The notes under the pieces: generated by a model
What the model was told of the DNA's origin: nothing
Database searches by the model: none
Seen by the model: only the letters and a program-made list of their open reading frames with translations
NCBI GenBank assembly: GCA_002163245.1
Contig: MAAL01000025.1
Span: 248,001-312,000, forward strand
DNA: 64,000 nucleotides
DNA from: Gammaproteobacteria bacterium 42_54_T18
Lineage (GTDB): Bacteria; Pseudomonadota; Gammaproteobacteria; Pseudomonadales; Ketobacteraceae
Reading direction: 5' to 3'
Made by a program: the position numbers and the translations under genes
In this document: piece after piece, positions 9,094 through 20,227 of the stretch
Position numbering within the stretch: position 1 is the first letter of the stretch
Layout: every line of letters begins with the position of its first letter

Positions 9094-10491
9094 TTATAAG
9101 CTATCTACTCGGTACAAGCCATTTAGCGCAGCAACTCTATACGCCTCCGCCATAGTAGGGTAATTGAATGTTGTATTCACAAAATACTCTAACGTATTAG
9201 CAGAACCTGGCTGGTTCATTATTGCTTGTCCAATATGCACAATTTCCGCAGCCTGATCCCCAAAACAATGAATACCCAATAGCTCCAAGGTCTCTCGATG
9301 AAATAAGATTTTTAACATCCCCACAGTTTCACCAGATATTTGCGCCCGAGCAATGGTTTTGAAAAAAGCTTGCCCTACGTCATATGGCACCTTCTCTTTT
9401 GTCAGTTCTTGCTCCGTCTTTCCTATAGAACTAATCTCAGGGATCGTATAAATCCCTGTAGGAACTTCTTTGACTACGTACAAATCTTCTATTTCGGATA
9501 CAGCTCCACCTATGGATCGCCCTTGATCATATGCGGCACTGGCTAAACTTGGCCAACCAATAACGTCTCCTGCCGCATAAACATGCGGAACCATTGTTTG
9601 ATAAGACTCATTAACCTCCAAAAGGCCACGTTCATTTGCACTTAAACCAACGGCTTCCAAATCCAATCGATCCGTATTCCCAGAACGACCATTGCACCAT
9701 AAAAATGCCCCTCCCCTCACCAACTTGCCAGATTTAAGGTGCACTAACACATCATTTTCTCTGCACTCAATGCGCTCATATTCCTCATGATTTCGAATTA
9801 ACACTCCTATGTCACGCAAGTGATAACTTAAGGCATCAGATATTTCTGTATCGAGAAAATCCAGTAAATGCTCTCGAGTATTAATAAGCTCAACTCGCAC
9901 ACCTAAACCACAAAAGATTGAAGCATACTCACACCCAATAACCCCGGCGCCATAGATGACGATTTTTCTTGGTGTATCCACCATATTTAGGACCGAATCA
10001 CTGTCATAAATTCTTGGTGCATCGAAGTCTACATTGTTTGGCCGATAAGGCCTGGAGCCCGTCGCGACAACCACTTTATCGGCAATAAGCGTTTCGATTG
10101 AGCCATCACTATTTACGACCTCAATAATATGTGCATCGGTAAACCTCGCCTCACCAAAATACAGCTTCACATGATTACGACCATAGAAAGTAGTCCTGAG
10201 TGCCACCTGCTTACCAATAATACGTTCAGCACGCTTTAACACTTTGGGGAAAGAGAACGACCTTGGTTCTCCAATATCACGAAACATAGCGTCAGTATTA
10301 AACCGAATAATCTGCTTAACCGCATGCCGCAACGCTTTTGATGGAATGGTTCCAAGGTGTGCACAATTACCACCAACAGCCAGTTTCTCTTCAACCATCG
10401 CGACAGACTTACCGCTTTTGCTCGCCCGCATTGCAGCCCCCTCTCCCGAAGGCCCTGAACCAATGACAACAACATCAAAATGTGTAGGCAT
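9094..10491 (-). CDS. sthA: Soluble pyridine nucleotide transhydrogenase
   Basis: Flavoprotein that transfers hydride between NADPH and NAD+, balancing the cytoplasmic pools. At 465 residues it has the usual length. The FAD-binding motif is GSGPSGEG (residues 11-18). The flavin-proximal segment reads [14 protein letters not shown] and lacks the redox disulfide of lipoamide dehydrogenase and glutathione reductase, which distinguishes SthA. The NAD(P) domain has [17 protein letters not shown], and the C-terminal dimerisation domain has [18 protein letters not shown]. It lies directly beyond the nqr operon terminator on the same strand, the arrangement remembered for Pseudomonas. Confidence 0.93.
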   Translation of the reverse strand: MPTHFDVVVIGSGPSGEGAAMRASKSGKSVAMVEEKLAVGGNCAHLGTIPSKALRHAVKQIIRFNTDAMFRDIGEPRSFSFPKVLKRAERIIGKQVALRTTFYGRNHVKLYFGEARFTDAHIIEVVNSDGSIETLIADKVVVATGSRPYRPNNVDFDAPRIYDSDSVLNMVDTPRKIVIYGAGVIGCEYASIFCGLGVRVELINTREHLLDFLDTEISDALSYHLRDIGVLIRNHEEYERIECRENDVLVHLKSGKLVRGGAFLWCNGRSGNTDRLDLEAVGLSANERGLLEVNESYQTMVPHVYAAGDVIGWPSLASAAYDQGRSIGGAVSEIEDLYVVKEVPTGIYTIPEISSIGKTEQELTKEKVPYDVGQAFFKTIARAQISGETVGMLKILFHRETLELLGIHCFGDQAAEIVHIGQAIMNQPGSANTLEYFVNTTFNYPTMAEAYRVAALNGLYRVDSL

Positions 10492-10537
10492 ACACTAATT
10501 ACCCAGTAGGTGTGGTTGTATTTAGCGTAGCACATAT

Positions 10538-10574
10538 AAAAACCCCCATTAGGTATGGCCTAATGGGGGTTTTT
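10538..10574 (-). terminator. Rho-independent terminator of the nqr operon (bidirectional)
   Basis: A perfect 16-bp inverted repeat (10538-10553 with 10559-10574), loop TATGG, containing AACCCCCATTAGG and flanked on each side by A/T runs that give a U-tract in either direction. It lies between nqrM and sthA, both on the minus strand, so it ends the nqrA-to-nqrM transcript and isolates sthA, which needs its own promoter. Confidence 0.9.
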
Positions 10575-10660
10575 ATATTCTTGTCGAGAGCTTCGTAGTA
10601 CTTATCCCTGAATCGTGTGCAAACCTTCGATTTCGGTAAAAGTTGCTAGACGGGAAAACA

Positions 10661-10906
10661 CTACGACTTTTTAACGGCATCATAAGCCATTGAGGTATCG
10701 GTAACGGAGTCACTTCTTAACGTTGCATCAGTCTCGTCTTCACATTTGGTAGTATCGCTACCACAAATGTCACACTTCCCACCTAAACCAATATTATTCA
10801 ACCCCCCACAAGAACCCTTAATAGGCTTATCTTGAAAAATAACTCCAACAGCCATTCCCGCGATAACGAGTCCAAAAATAATTGCTGTTAGTATGAAAGT
10901 TGCCAT
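10661..10906 (-). CDS. nqrM: NqrM, Na+-NQR maturation factor
   Basis: Small membrane protein (DUF539 family) needed for insertion of the iron centre between NqrD and NqrE. It has one N-terminal TM helix (residues 4-24) and the four-cysteine signature GSCGGL with C33, then KCDIC with C45 and C48, and C55. AVGVIFQDKPIKGSCGG is the family hallmark. I chose the ATG at 10906, which lies 8 nt after AGGG; the ATG at 10912 is too close to that site. It is the last gene of the nqrABCDEF-apbE-nqrM unit, just before the terminator. Confidence 0.92.
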   Translation of the reverse strand: MATFILTAIIFGLVIAGMAVGVIFQDKPIKGSCGGLNNIGLGGKCDICGSDTTKCEDETDATLRSDSVTDTSMAYDAVKKS

Positions 10907-10969
10907 TGCCATCGCCCTATTTAAAATAATCGATCAAAAAAGTGAAGAATGCCCAGTTTATCAGACATA

Positions 10970-12007
10970 TCACCTCATGAGGTAGTTCAAAAAACCATCA
11001 GTTGCTTTTACCTCAAACCCCGATGATGTTTTATAGATAAAGTATGCTGATATTCCCAACTTATTTGCCAAAGCAAAACCTTGCTCAGTACCGAGCACCA
11101 TTAATGCGGTTGCTATCCCATCTGCATACGCGACACTAGGGTGTAAAACAGACACTGACGCTAATGTATTTGCAACAGGCTTTCCCGTTCTCGGGTCAAT
11201 TGTGTGAGAATACCGTTCTCCCTCAAACTCATAGAAATTCCGGTAATCCCCCGAGGTTGCCACCCCCATACGTCGTAAAGAAATCACCTTTTGAATGGCG
11301 CGCTGATGCGCGTCTGGTTGCTCAACCGCAACCTTCCAGTTTTGACCTGGCGACTTTTCCTCTCCCGCTAGAAGCTCCCCTCCAATATCAACTAAAAAAC
11401 GAGAATACCCCTGCTCACGTAATAACGCTGCGATTTTGTCAACCGCAAAACCTTTTGCAATTGCAGACAGATCCACATACACAGGCTTCGACTTGGACAA
11501 TTGATTATCACTATGCCAAACCAACGCTTGGTACCCAACCTGAGAAAGAGCCTCATTAATAGCGATTTCAGAAGGTTTGTTTTTTAAACGGCCATCTGGC
11601 CCAAACCCCCACAAATTAACTGCAGGTCCTACCGTTACATCAAAAGCACCCTCAGTTTCTACGCTAAGATCTAACGCCATTTTCAGCACTATTACGGTAT
11701 CAGAAGAGAACTCCATAGGTGTATTGATGGGTAATTGGTTAAAACGAGATAACTCTGAGCCATGGTCATAAGTAGACATCAAACCATTTATGTCAGAGAG
11801 AACAGTTTTGATTTTTTTCGACAGAAAATCGCGATTAACACCGACCTCAGAGACAACCTTTATATTATACCAAGTCCCCATTGTAGGGCCTGACAAATGC
11901 AACGAAGTCTCTAACTTCTGAGGCTCAGAAACGTCACAGCCCGCAAGACAAAATACAATAAATAATAACCATCGTATTTGTGTTGCGGGCTGCAGATATC
12001 TAACCAT
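10970..12007 (-). CDS. apbE: FAD:protein FMN transferase ApbE
   Basis: Attaches FMN covalently through a phosphoester to threonine in NqrB and NqrC. This 345-residue protein has a signal peptide with lipobox LAGC (C24), so it is a periplasmic lipoprotein. The family markers are GPTMGTWYNIK, VGPAVNLWGFGP, VDLSAIAKGFAVDKIA, FLVDIGGEL and SHTIDPRTGKPV, which together form the FAD- and Mg-binding site. It sits 33 bp downstream of nqrF, among its substrates' genes. Confidence 0.93.
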   Translation of the reverse strand: MVRYLQPATQIRWLLFIVFCLAGCDVSEPQKLETSLHLSGPTMGTWYNIKVVSEVGVNRDFLSKKIKTVLSDINGLMSTYDHGSELSRFNQLPINTPMEFSSDTVIVLKMALDLSVETEGAFDVTVGPAVNLWGFGPDGRLKNKPSEIAINEALSQVGYQALVWHSDNQLSKSKPVYVDLSAIAKGFAVDKIAALLREQGYSRFLVDIGGELLAGEEKSPGQNWKVAVEQPDAHQRAIQKVISLRRMGVATSGDYRNFYEFEGERYSHTIDPRTGKPVANTLASVSVLHPSVAYADGIATALMVLGTEQGFALANKLGISAYFIYKTSSGFEVKATDGFLNYLMR

Positions 12008-12040
12008 GATACTTTTAATCTTAATGTTCTTAAGACCTAA

Positions 12041-13270
12041 TTAACCGCCAAAGTCATCCAGGAAGATATTATCACGCTCGACACCAAGATCTTCTAACAT
12101 CTTAATGACAGCAGATGTCATCATTGGAGGCCCACACATGTAGTATTCACAGTCCTCTGGTGCTGAGTGATCCTTAAGATACTCATCATACAGAACATTA
12201 TGAATAAAACCGGTCAAACCATCCCAGTTATCTTCTGGTTGCGGATCTGATAACGCGATATGCCATTTAAAGTTATCATTCTCAGCAGCAAGATCGTCAT
12301 ACTCTTCTTTATAGAAAAGTTCACGTAAGCTTCGTGCACCATACCAATAACTCATCTTGCGTGTTGCTTTCAAACGCTTAAGCTGATCAAAGATATGGGA
12401 GCGCATTGGTGCCATTCCAGCACCACCGCCAACAAATACCATTTCGGTATCATTATCTGATGCAAAGAATTCACCGAATGGTCCGTATACTGCTACTTTG
12501 TCACCTTTCTTAAGATTAAATACCCAAGAGGACATCAAACCAGGCGGAATACCTTGTGAACCAGGGGGTGGGGTTGCCACTCGAATGTTAAATTTGAGCA
12601 AGCCTTTTTCATCAGGATAGTTTGCCATTGAGTAGGCTCGAATGATCGGCTCAGTTGTAATGGACTCATAATTAAAGAATCCAAACTTTTCCCAATCTTC
12701 GCGATACTCAGCATCAATATCGAAGTCTTTATATTGAACATTTGATGCAGGACGCTCTAACTGAACATAACCACCGGCACGAAAATTCACATTTTCACCT
12801 TCGGGCAAATCTAGAACTAGCTCCTTAATAAAAGTCGCCACGTTGGGGTTACTGTTAACCGTACATTCCCATTTTTTAACACCAAAGAACGCTTCATCAA
12901 GTTCAATTTTCATGTCTTGCTTAACCGCAACTTGACATGCCAAACGCCAACCCTCTTTTACTTCACGAGGAGTAAAATGCGTTTCTTCCGTCGGAAGAAT
13001 ATCTCCGCCACCATCAGACACGATGACTTTACATTGGGCACAAGTACCACCGCCGCCACAGGCCGAAGATACAAATATCTTCTCATCAGCAAGAGTGTTC
13101 AGCAACTTGCCGCCAGCAGCAACTTCGATTCCTTTTTCTGGATCATCATTGATATCAATGTGGACCGCACCCGTACTTACCAGCTTAGAGCGGGCAATCA
13201 AAATCAGTACCACAAGACTTAATACTATGGCGGTAAACATGCCAACACCAAGCAGAATTGTATTTCCCAT
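12041..13270 (-). CDS. nqrF: Na+-NQR subunit F (NADH-oxidising)
   Basis: Entry subunit of the sodium-pumping NADH:ubiquinone oxidoreductase. It takes two electrons from NADH into FAD and passes them singly to a 2Fe-2S centre. Residues 3-27 form the N-terminal TM helix. The 2Fe-2S ligands are C71, C77, C80 and C112 in a vertebrate-type ferredoxin domain. The FAD motif is RAYSMANYP and the NADH-binding domain carries [15 protein letters not shown] and [12 protein letters not shown]. The 409-residue length is standard. It is separated from nqrE by 21 bp. Confidence 0.96.
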   Translation of the reverse strand: MGNTILLGVGMFTAIVLSLVVLILIARSKLVSTGAVHIDINDDPEKGIEVAAGGKLLNTLADEKIFVSSACGGGGTCAQCKVIVSDGGGDILPTEETHFTPREVKEGWRLACQVAVKQDMKIELDEAFFGVKKWECTVNSNPNVATFIKELVLDLPEGENVNFRAGGYVQLERPASNVQYKDFDIDAEYREDWEKFGFFNYESITTEPIIRAYSMANYPDEKGLLKFNIRVATPPPGSQGIPPGLMSSWVFNLKKGDKVAVYGPFGEFFASDNDTEMVFVGGGAGMAPMRSHIFDQLKRLKATRKMSYWYGARSLRELFYKEEYDDLAAENDNFKWHIALSDPQPEDNWDGLTGFIHNVLYDEYLKDHSAPEDCEYYMCGPPMMTSAVIKMLEDLGVERDNIFLDDFGG

Positions 13271-13291
13271 TATGCTAACTCCTCCGCTCGA

Positions 13292-13900
13292 TTAAAGTTG
13301 TACGCCAGAAAATGACATAAAGCCCAAAGACATCAAACCTACTGTAATGAAGGTAATGCCCAAGCCCTGTAGCCCTTCTGGTACATCGCTATATTTCATT
13401 TTTTCTCGGATACCAGCCAACACTGCAATTGCTAATGCCCAACCAACACCTGCACCAACACCATAAACCACACTTTCACCAAAATCATAGTCACGCTCCA
13501 CCATAAAGAGGGAGGCACCCATAATGGCACAGTTCACAGTAATCAATGGAAGGAATACACCCAATGCGTTATATAACGCAGGCATGTACTTATCCAATGT
13601 CATTTCTAATACTTGGACTACTGCAGCGATAACGCCGATGTAACACAATAATCCTAAGAAGGATAAATCAACATCAGGCATACCCGCCCATGCTAACGCT
13701 CCATCTTTTAATAAGTATTGAAATAGTAAATTGTTAATAGGCACAGTAAGCAGCTGCACAACGATAACCGCAATACCCAACCCAATAGAAGTTTGTATTT
13801 TTTTCGAAACCGCAATAAACGTACACATACCCAAGAAAAAGGCCAGCGCCATATTTTCTACAAATACCGCCTTAACAAAAAGGCTTATATAATGTTCCAT
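13292..13900 (-). CDS. nqrE: Na+-NQR subunit E
   Basis: Hydrophobic 202-residue integral membrane subunit, homologous to RnfA and to NqrD in inverted topology. It has six predicted TM helices. The central motif [10 protein letters not shown] and the later [12 protein letters not shown] hold the cysteines that, with those of NqrD, bind the intramembrane iron centre. The N-terminus [20 protein letters not shown] is typical. It lies between nqrD and nqrF with short spacers (17 and 21 bp). Confidence 0.96.
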   Translation of the reverse strand: MEHYISLFVKAVFVENMALAFFLGMCTFIAVSKKIQTSIGLGIAVIVVQLLTVPINNLLFQYLLKDGALAWAGMPDVDLSFLGLLCYIGVIAAVVQVLEMTLDKYMPALYNALGVFLPLITVNCAIMGASLFMVERDYDFGESVVYGVGAGVGWALAIAVLAGIREKMKYSDVPEGLQGLGITFITVGLMSLGFMSFSGVQL

Positions 13901-13917
13901 TAGATACTCCTCCTCGC

Positions 13918-14592
13918 TTAGTGGTGAGATGCTTTAGTATTAGGTGAAATTTTAAAATCCGGCTCTTCTACCTGTTCAGGCTTCCAAGCGCGAAGCACCC
14001 AAATAATTAAACCAATCAGAAAAAATGCGCTTGGCGGTAATAACAACATCCCGTTAGGCACATACCACCCGCCATCATTTACGACAGGAAGAACCTCAAA
14101 CCCAAACAGCTTACCAGACCCAAGAGATTCCCTGATAACACCAAGAATGATTAAGATTGCGCTATAACCAAGACCATTACCAACACCATCAATGAAACTG
14201 GGGATTGGCGGATTTTTCATCGCGTAGGCTTCAGCGCGCCCCATTACGATACAGTTAGTAATAATCAAACCAACAAATACCGATAGACTTTTACTTATTG
14301 AATAAGCATAAGCCTTGAGGAACTGATCTACTACAATAACCAATGAAGCAATAATTGCCATCTGCACGATGATACGAATACTACCGGGTATTTGATTACG
14401 AATAATACTGATAAAAAAGTTAGAAAACGCCGTTACCAATGTTAATGCAATACACATGGTAATCGTTGTATTTAAGTTGCTCGTTACCGCTAGCGCTGAA
14501 CATATACCCAATATCTGCAATGCGATTGGGTTAGTATCTGCGATAGGTCCAAACAGAACTTTCTTAGTATCAGTCATACTAATATCAGACAT
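13918..14592 (-). CDS. nqrD: Na+-NQR subunit D
   Basis: Integral membrane subunit of 224 residues, RnfE-like, with six predicted TM helices. It contains [16 protein letters not shown] and [17 protein letters not shown], the two cysteine-bearing half-helix motifs that share the iron centre with NqrE. The charged C-terminal tail ([14 protein letters not shown]) is cytoplasmic in models. It is followed 17 bp later by nqrE and preceded by nqrC with a 1-bp spacer. A second Met five codons in is less likely. Confidence 0.95.
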   Translation of the reverse strand: MSDISMTDTKKVLFGPIADTNPIALQILGICSALAVTSNLNTTITMCIALTLVTAFSNFFISIIRNQIPGSIRIIVQMAIIASLVIVVDQFLKAYAYSISKSLSVFVGLIITNCIVMGRAEAYAMKNPPIPSFIDGVGNGLGYSAILIILGVIRESLGSGKLFGFEVLPVVNDGGWYVPNGMLLLPPSAFFLIGLIIWVLRAWKPEQVEEPDFKISPNTKASHH

Positions 14593-14593
14593 A

Positions 14594-15403
14594 CTACACC
14601 CCTTCTGCTTTCAGTTTTGCTAAGTAAGGACCAAACCCATCTTTACCTAACCAAAAGTTAACAAGATTATGAACACCCACACTGGTCAGTGTCGCACCGG
14701 CTAAACCGTCAATCTTATGTTCTGCATTCTTTGTCGTAGAACCAACTGAGCCCTTGATAATCGAAATATCTACACTGCCTTCAGCATCAAAAACTTGTTT
14801 GCCAGGCCACAATCCTTTCCATTTAGGATTGTCTACTTCACCACCTAGACCAGGCGTTTCAGCGTGCTCATAAAACCCAAGTCCTACCACTGTTTTTAGA
14901 TCAGTTTCCAATGCAATAAAGCCGTATAACGTGGACCAAAGGCCGTAACCATGCACTGGTAGTATGACAGTTTCAACATTGCCATCGGCACCTTTGGCAT
15001 GATAAACCGTTGCGTATTTCGCCTGCTTACGAATACTGGCAGTATCTTGCTCAGCAGTAAGCTCAGTAAATCGCCCGATTGTCTTGGCAGCTTTACGTTG
15101 ATCGTACGTTTCAGGGTCATCTAGAATTGATTTTTCCCACGCTTCTAGCGTTGGGTCAGACTCTAGGTACTTACCTGTCTCACGGTTAACAATTTTGACT
15201 TCGATATTTTTGAATGACTCTTCAACGTCAACGCCTTCTTTGAGAAGCCCTGCCGCTGCAAGAATGTTCTTTTTCTTATCGAGAAGTTTGTTTTCTAACT
15301 GCATCGGTTTCAATATAACCGCCGCACTTGAGACAACAATCGAACAAACAATACAAAGAATGAACGCCACTGTTAGCGTTTTGCCAGTACTATCATTAGA
15401 CAT
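14594..15403 (-). CDS. nqrC: Na+-NQR subunit C (covalent FMN)
   Basis: Membrane-anchored periplasmic flavoprotein. A TM helix lies at residues 10-30, and an FMN-binding domain near the C-terminus carries [17 protein letters not shown], whose final threonine is the ApbE-modified site. The ATG at 15403 is 8 nt behind AGGAG and overlaps the end of nqrB by 8 bp; an upstream in-frame GTG at 15412 overlaps the ribosome-binding site itself and is unlikely. The length of 269 residues is normal. Confidence 0.95.
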   Translation of the reverse strand: MSNDSTGKTLTVAFILCIVCSIVVSSAAVILKPMQLENKLLDKKKNILAAAGLLKEGVDVEESFKNIEVKIVNRETGKYLESDPTLEAWEKSILDDPETYDQRKAAKTIGRFTELTAEQDTASIRKQAKYATVYHAKGADGNVETVILPVHGYGLWSTLYGFIALETDLKTVVGLGFYEHAETPGLGGEVDNPKWKGLWPGKQVFDAEGSVDISIIKGSVGSTTKNAEHKIDGLAGATLTSVGVHNLVNFWLGKDGFGPYLAKLKAEGV

Positions 15404-16616
15404 TACGTGCACTCCTACGCTTAATGTTGGCTTGAATTACAAAATGATCGATTAAGGGTGCGAATAAATTAGCGAATAAGATCGCCAACATCATACCTTC
15501 TGGAAACGCAGGATTAATCACACGAATCATCATCACCATGGCACCTATCAATATTCCGAACACCCACTTGCCTGCATTTGTCATGGAAGCTGAAACCGGA
15601 TCAGTTGCCATAAAAAATGCGCCAAATGCCCAACCGCCTATCACGTAGTGCCAGTAGAACGGTACAGAGAACATTGGATTACTGCTTTCTACATTATTAA
15701 AAAGCAAGCCCACTGCCGCGGTCCCGAGGGTAACACCTGCAATAATGCGCCAAGATGCTATTTTAGTCATTACCAAGAAACCACCACCGATGATGATCGC
15801 TAACGCTGACACCTCTCCCATGGATCCTTGCATGTTCCCTAAAAATGCATCAAACCAAGTAAAGGCAGCGCCGGAAGCTGTAGGTAGTGAAGCCAAACCT
15901 TCAAGACCTCCTGATGCTGCAGCACTTAATGCTGTTGCTCCACTAAACCCATCCACCGCAGTCCATACTGTGTCTCCAGACATTTGTGCGGGATACGCAA
16001 AAAACAGGAAAGCTCGACCGGCAAGAGCAGGGTTAAGGAAGTTTTTGCCCGTACCGCCAAATACTTCTTTACCGATAACAACACCGAAAGAAATACCTAG
16101 AGCAACCTGCCATAAAGGAATCGTAGGAGGACAAATTAATGCAAACAATACAGATGTCACAAAGAACCCTTCGTTAACTTCATGTCCACGACGCATGGCA
16201 AACAACACTTCCCAAAAACCACCAACAATAAAAGTCACTAGATAAACGGGAACAAAATATACAGCGCCGTATACAAAACAATCCCAAAGGCTTGCAGGAT
16301 TGTAACCCGACAACATACCAATAAAGAAGTAATGCCAGTCACCGACCGGTACAGAACCGAGTGATGCTATATGGGTTAACGCCTGGAATCCAACGTTATA
16401 CATGCCAAAAAACATGGTTGGAAAAGTACACATCCATACTAGAATCATTATACGCTTAAGATCGATACCATCGCGTACATGAGACCCAGTGTGTGTAACC
16501 GAACTCGGGCTGTAAACAAAAGTGTCTGCTGCTTCATATAGCGCATACCACTTTTCATATTTACCGCCTTTTTCAAAATTCGGCTCAATTTTGTCTAAGA
16601 ATGCTCGTAGCCCCAT
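15396..16616 (-). CDS. nqrB: Na+-NQR subunit B (covalent FMN, riboflavin, quinone)
   Basis: Largest membrane subunit (406 residues), with about ten hydrophobic helices. It forms the sodium pathway with covalent FMN and riboflavin cofactors. The FMN attachment motif SGATALS is present around residue 230. [20 protein letters not shown] and [18 protein letters not shown] match the NqrB/RnfD family. It starts just 4 bp after nqrA and overlaps nqrC, consistent with strict co-translation of the complex. Confidence 0.96.
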   Translation of the reverse strand: MGLRAFLDKIEPNFEKGGKYEKWYALYEAADTFVYSPSSVTHTGSHVRDGIDLKRIMILVWMCTFPTMFFGMYNVGFQALTHIASLGSVPVGDWHYFFIGMLSGYNPASLWDCFVYGAVYFVPVYLVTFIVGGFWEVLFAMRRGHEVNEGFFVTSVLFALICPPTIPLWQVALGISFGVVIGKEVFGGTGKNFLNPALAGRAFLFFAYPAQMSGDTVWTAVDGFSGATALSAAASGGLEGLASLPTASGAAFTWFDAFLGNMQGSMGEVSALAIIIGGGFLVMTKIASWRIIAGVTLGTAAVGLLFNNVESSNPMFSVPFYWHYVIGGWAFGAFFMATDPVSASMTNAGKWVFGILIGAMVMMIRVINPAFPEGMMLAILFANLFAPLIDHFVIQANIKRRSARNV

Positions 16617-16620
16617 TCTA

Positions 16621-17958
16621 TTAACCCTCCGTCTCTATTCGTGTCAGGTTATCGCGAAGTATTGGGCCATGCTCATATTTACCAGGGCAAACATAAGTAC
16701 ATAACGCAAGATCTTCTTCGACTAACTCTAAGCATCCCAACTCTTGGGCTGCTACAGCATCCCCAACAATCAGGGCTCGCAGTAAATGTGTTGGCAAGAC
16801 ATCAAGAGGTACAACCTCTTCATATGCCCCGACTGGCACCATCGCTCTTTCACTACCATTAGTTGTAGTTGTAAACGAAAATAACTTGCGAGGTGTAAAT
16901 TTCGACAAGAAAACATTCATCACAGAATGCTTATTACTACCAGGAACGACGTATTCTAGAAGTTTTCGTTCACGACCTTCTGCAATCACACTCACTTGCA
17001 AGTGATAACGCCCAAGGAATGCAAACGGGCCTGCCGCTGTCTCACCCGACAATACAGAACCAGAAATAACTCGATTCTCACCATCTCTAAGCTGGCCACT
17101 CGCTAACTCTGTTAGAGACGCGCCAATACGTGTCTTTATTAAGCGCGGACTTTCGACCTGAGGGCCAGCTAGAGAAATAACGCGATCTACCGATATCTTG
17201 CCGCTTGTAAACAATTTGCCGACAGCGATCACATCTTGATAATTGATCGACCATACCGTTTTAGTCGCGCTAACAGGATCTAGGAAATGAATATGCGTTC
17301 CAGTTAACCCTGCTGGATGAGGCCCGGAAAACTCTTCAATTTTCGCAGTACCATTACCTCCAATGCTTGCCCCGGCCGCCTTACACAGATATACATTACC
17401 TGATGTTAAGTTACCCAGAACATCCAAGCCCTGTTGAAAGGCTTCAGCCTCTTCAGCAATCACAACTTCTGGATTAGCTGCTAACGGATTAGTATCCATC
17501 GCATTAACAAATATAGCTCGAGGTTCAGTACCCGGGGCCGGAATCCTACCAAAAGGACGAGCCTTAAAAACCGTCCACAACCCAGAGCTCAGCAAGTTCT
17601 CTTGAACTTTTTCAGCACCTAGATTACTTAAATCAGTGGGAGCGTAGGCAGAAAACACCTCTTCTTCATCACCTTCGACATCAATCACTACAGATTGAAG
17701 TACGCGCTTCTGGCCACGATGAATCGCAGAAACAATACCAGACGCAGGTGAGGTGAAATGCACACCGTCGGTTTTTTTATCGGAGAATAGTATTTGACCA
17801 AGTTTAACGCGATCGCCAACTTGAACTTTCATTGTGGGCTTCATGCCCACGTAATCTCGACCCAACACTGCTACTTGACGAATCGACGGACCTACTTCTA
17901 CGGTCTGATTCGGTGTACCAGTTATGGGGAGGTTCAGACCTTTTTTGATCTTTATCAT
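16621..17958 (-). CDS. nqrA: Na+-NQR subunit A
   Basis: Cytoplasmic subunit A, RnfC-related, involved in ubiquinone reduction or binding, of about 445 residues. The N-terminus [16 protein letters not shown] is diagnostic, and a lipoyl/biotinyl-like domain (about 30-110) includes [20 protein letters not shown] and FTSPASG. The C-terminal part has a cysteine-containing segment ([15 protein letters not shown]). I chose the ATG at 17958, four codons inside a TTG at 17970, because it matches the family start and follows TAGGG. It is the first gene of the operon; its promoter should lie within the next 430 bp upstream. Confidence 0.96.
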   Translation of the reverse strand: MIKIKKGLNLPITGTPNQTVEVGPSIRQVAVLGRDYVGMKPTMKVQVGDRVKLGQILFSDKKTDGVHFTSPASGIVSAIHRGQKRVLQSVVIDVEGDEEEVFSAYAPTDLSNLGAEKVQENLLSSGLWTVFKARPFGRIPAPGTEPRAIFVNAMDTNPLAANPEVVIAEEAEAFQQGLDVLGNLTSGNVYLCKAAGASIGGNGTAKIEEFSGPHPAGLTGTHIHFLDPVSATKTVWSINYQDVIAVGKLFTSGKISVDRVISLAGPQVESPRLIKTRIGASLTELASGQLRDGENRVISGSVLSGETAAGPFAFLGRYHLQVSVIAEGRERKLLEYVVPGSNKHSVMNVFLSKFTPRKLFSFTTTTNGSERAMVPVGAYEEVVPLDVLPTHLLRALIVGDAVAAQELGCLELVEEDLALCTYVCPGKYEHGPILRDNLTRIETEG

Positions 17959-18394
17959 TTTCCCTACCAAGTTGCTGAGGCTAGGTGGATGCCCAATAGG
18001 TTTCCAATAGTTAGGAATAGCCCATTTACAGTCTAGACGGAAAAATCAAAGGTGTACGGATAGATACGATCAACCTATTTGAAACCAAATGCTGTGAACA
18101 TTAAAGATACTAAAAGCACATTTTCAATACGGAACAATTAATGACCAGGAATCACTTAACAACGTCAAGGTAATCACAGGACAATAGCTCATAGTTTATT
18201 TACATCAACAGAATTACAGCAACAGAATAAGCGACCTCTCTCTCAGGCAGCAGGTGAATTTACGAACAACTGGGCCTTCAAAACCCAATCCTCAACCCCT
18301 AATTTTGGTGCAGAATTATACGGCCATATTAGAAAATTAGCCAGCAACGAAGCCAGTTAATTGAGAATGAAACAAAATATATACTTGGATCAAC
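17959..18394. other. Long intergenic region upstream of nqrA
   Basis: About 436 bp without a convincing gene, between the start of nqrA and the gap terminator. It must contain the nqr promoter. One weak candidate on the minus strand is TTGAAA, 16 nt, TTTAAT in the 18100-18130 area. A 66-codon open frame without any start codon runs from 18160 to 18360 on the plus strand. No riboswitch or RNA gene is recognisable. Confidence 0.35.
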
Positions 18395-18426
18395 AAAAAG
18401 GGCTACCAATGATGGCAGCCCTTTTT
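18395..18426 (-). terminator. Rho-independent terminator after gap
   Basis: The arms AAAAAGGGCT (18395-18404) and AGCCCTTTTT (18417-18426) pair perfectly, with two further G:C pairs inside past one mismatch. Its A/T runs give a U-tract on both strands. It lies 43 bp past the gap stop and isolates it from the nqr promoter region. Confidence 0.85.
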
Positions 18427-18469
18427 ATACAGCCTATATCAGGCCAATCTTTCGACCTATTTAAGACCC

Positions 18470-19915
18470 CTATTTAGGAAACCCAGGTCGAGAGACACCG
18501 CCAAGCTTTTGTAGCATGCGAATTACCTGGCAGCTATAGCCAAACTCATTGTCATACCATACATAAAGCACACAGCGGTTGCCGTCAGCAATTGTTGCCA
18601 ACCCATCAACGACACCTGCGTAACGTGAGCCAACAAAATCTGTTGATACCACCTCAGGAGACATCACATAATCAATTTGCTTACGTAATGAAGAGTTCAA
18701 TGATGTTTCACGCAAAAACTCATTTAATTCATCAACCGTTGTCTCTCGACCCAAGTTTAGATTCAATATTGCCATCGACACATTGGGGGTAGGAACACGA
18801 ATCGCGTTACCAGTCAGCTTACCATCAAGTTCTGGCAACGCTTTACCAACAGCTTTTGCCGCGCCAGTTTCAGTAAGCACCATATTTAACGCAGCACTAC
18901 GCCCACGACGACTGCCTTTATGGTAGTTATCGATCAAATTTTGATCATTAGTGTAAGAGTGAACCGTTTCAACGTGTCCATTCAATACACCAAATTCATC
19001 GTTAATCGCTTTGAGCGCAGGAACAATCGCATTGGTTGTACAGCTCGCCGCCGACAACACAACATCTTCGTCAGTGATAAGATTATCATTAACGCCGTAT
19101 ACTACGTTCTTGATATCACCTTTGCCTGGAGCGGTAAGTAGCACTCGAGACACGCCGGGGCACTTAAGGTGCTGACCTAAACCCTCTTCATCACGCCACA
19201 TACCGGTATTATCAACAACAATAGCGTTATTAATACCGTACTGGGTGTAATCAACACTCTCTGGAGATCCGGAATAAATAACATTGATATAAGTACCATT
19301 TGCTATCAATGCGCTATTTTCTTCGTCAATAACAATAGTGCCGTCGAATAGCCCATGCACAGAATCACGACGCAATAAGCTTGCCCGCTTCTCTAAGTCG
19401 TTCTCGGCGCCGCCTTTGCGAACAACGATAGCCCGTAATCGCAGGTTGTTTCCGCCGCCTGATTTTTCAATAAGGATGCGAGCCAACAAACGTCCAATTC
19501 GTCCGAAACCGTACAGTACGATATCTTGAGGGTTAGAGTCGCTTGCGTTAGACCCATCAAGCACTTCAGCCAACTCATTTCTTAAGAACGTTTCTAAGTC
19601 TTGACCTTCGCCTTCTTTCTTATATTTATTCGCGAATTTACCGATATCAATACCGGCAGCCTTCATGTCCATCTTGGAGATGGCCTCAATAACTGGGAAT
19701 GTCTCTTCCACAGAAAGCGGCTCTCCGCCTAGCTGACGCCCAAAGCGATGTGCTTTGAGAATATCAATAACGGAACGATTGATTACAGCGCGTCCGTAAA
19801 CAGAGGTTACAACTTCTTTATCTCTGTATAAACCGCCAACTAACGGGATCATTGCCTCAGCTAATGCTTCGTGGCTTGCCCATGTTTGTAAATGTTCTTT
19901 CTGCTTATCAGACAC
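18470..19915 (-). CDS. gap: Long-form glyceraldehyde-3-phosphate dehydrogenase
   Basis: A GAPDH of the long class (481 residues, against about 335 for the classical enzyme), oxidising glyceraldehyde 3-phosphate to 1,3-bisphosphoglycerate with NAD(P)+. Residues 1-130 are the extra helical N-terminal domain of this class (ALAEAMIPLVGGLYRDKEVV). The nucleotide-binding motif GFGRIG lies at 136-141, the catalytic cysteine is C292 in SAASCTTNAIVP and the general-base histidine is H319 in VHSYTNDQ. It is divergent from a TetR regulator. Pseudomonas has a homologue next to nqrA, from memory. Confidence 0.93.
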   Translation of the reverse strand: MSDKQKEHLQTWASHEALAEAMIPLVGGLYRDKEVVTSVYGRAVINRSVIDILKAHRFGRQLGGEPLSVEETFPVIEAISKMDMKAAGIDIGKFANKYKKEGEGQDLETFLRNELAEVLDGSNASDSNPQDIVLYGFGRIGRLLARILIEKSGGGNNLRLRAIVVRKGGAENDLEKRASLLRRDSVHGLFDGTIVIDEENSALIANGTYINVIYSGSPESVDYTQYGINNAIVVDNTGMWRDEEGLGQHLKCPGVSRVLLTAPGKGDIKNVVYGVNDNLITDEDVVLSAASCTTNAIVPALKAINDEFGVLNGHVETVHSYTNDQNLIDNYHKGSRRGRSAALNMVLTETGAAKAVGKALPELDGKLTGNAIRVPTPNVSMAILNLNLGRETTVDELNEFLRETSLNSSLRKQIDYVMSPEVVSTDFVGSRYAGVVDGLATIADGNRCVLYVWYDNEFGYSCQVIRMLQKLGGVSRPGFPK

Positions 19916-20227
19916 CAGAAATACCCTATATGGAATAACGAACCTTTGCTCATATCGGAGTGATATTGAGCCCCCTACCTCTTGCGGTCGTTATTATCTT
20001 CACATAACCGCCATAGATCAAATTTTAGTGTGTATTTTTAGTCACTAATTTACTAGCACAAATACCTATTGCAACAATGAAACAACTATTAACAATTAAC
20101 AATCTGCATATTTATCAATCAGATAGCAGATTTGGTTGTTTTTTATCTGATGACTTTGACAATTCGCTCACGTATCCTTCACTAATATTAAGGAATTACT
20201 TTTGGACGAATAACATAGTCACTGCAC
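19916..20227. promoter_or_regulatory. Divergent promoter region of gap and the TetR gene, with an inverted repeat
   Basis: This 312-bp region lies between the divergent starts and must hold both promoters. An 8-bp inverted repeat ATCAGATA/TATCTGAT (20118-20125 and 20144-20151) flanks an AT-rich core and could be a regulator site, such as autoregulation by the adjacent TetR protein. The spacing is wide and I give it low weight. A TTGACA occurs at 20156-20161, but no well-placed -10 follows it. Confidence 0.35.

Noticed and set aside
11164-11559. 131-codon plus-strand frame antisense to apbE
   Set aside because: apbE is certain on the minus strand and the antisense product is proline-rich with no domain.
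15745-16245. 166-codon plus-strand frame antisense to nqrB
   Set aside because: nqrB is certain in this region and the antisense product has no recognisable domain.
18160-18360. 66-codon plus-strand open frame upstream of the gap terminator
   Set aside because: No ATG, GTG or TTG start in frame and no homology; kept only as a note in the intergenic region.
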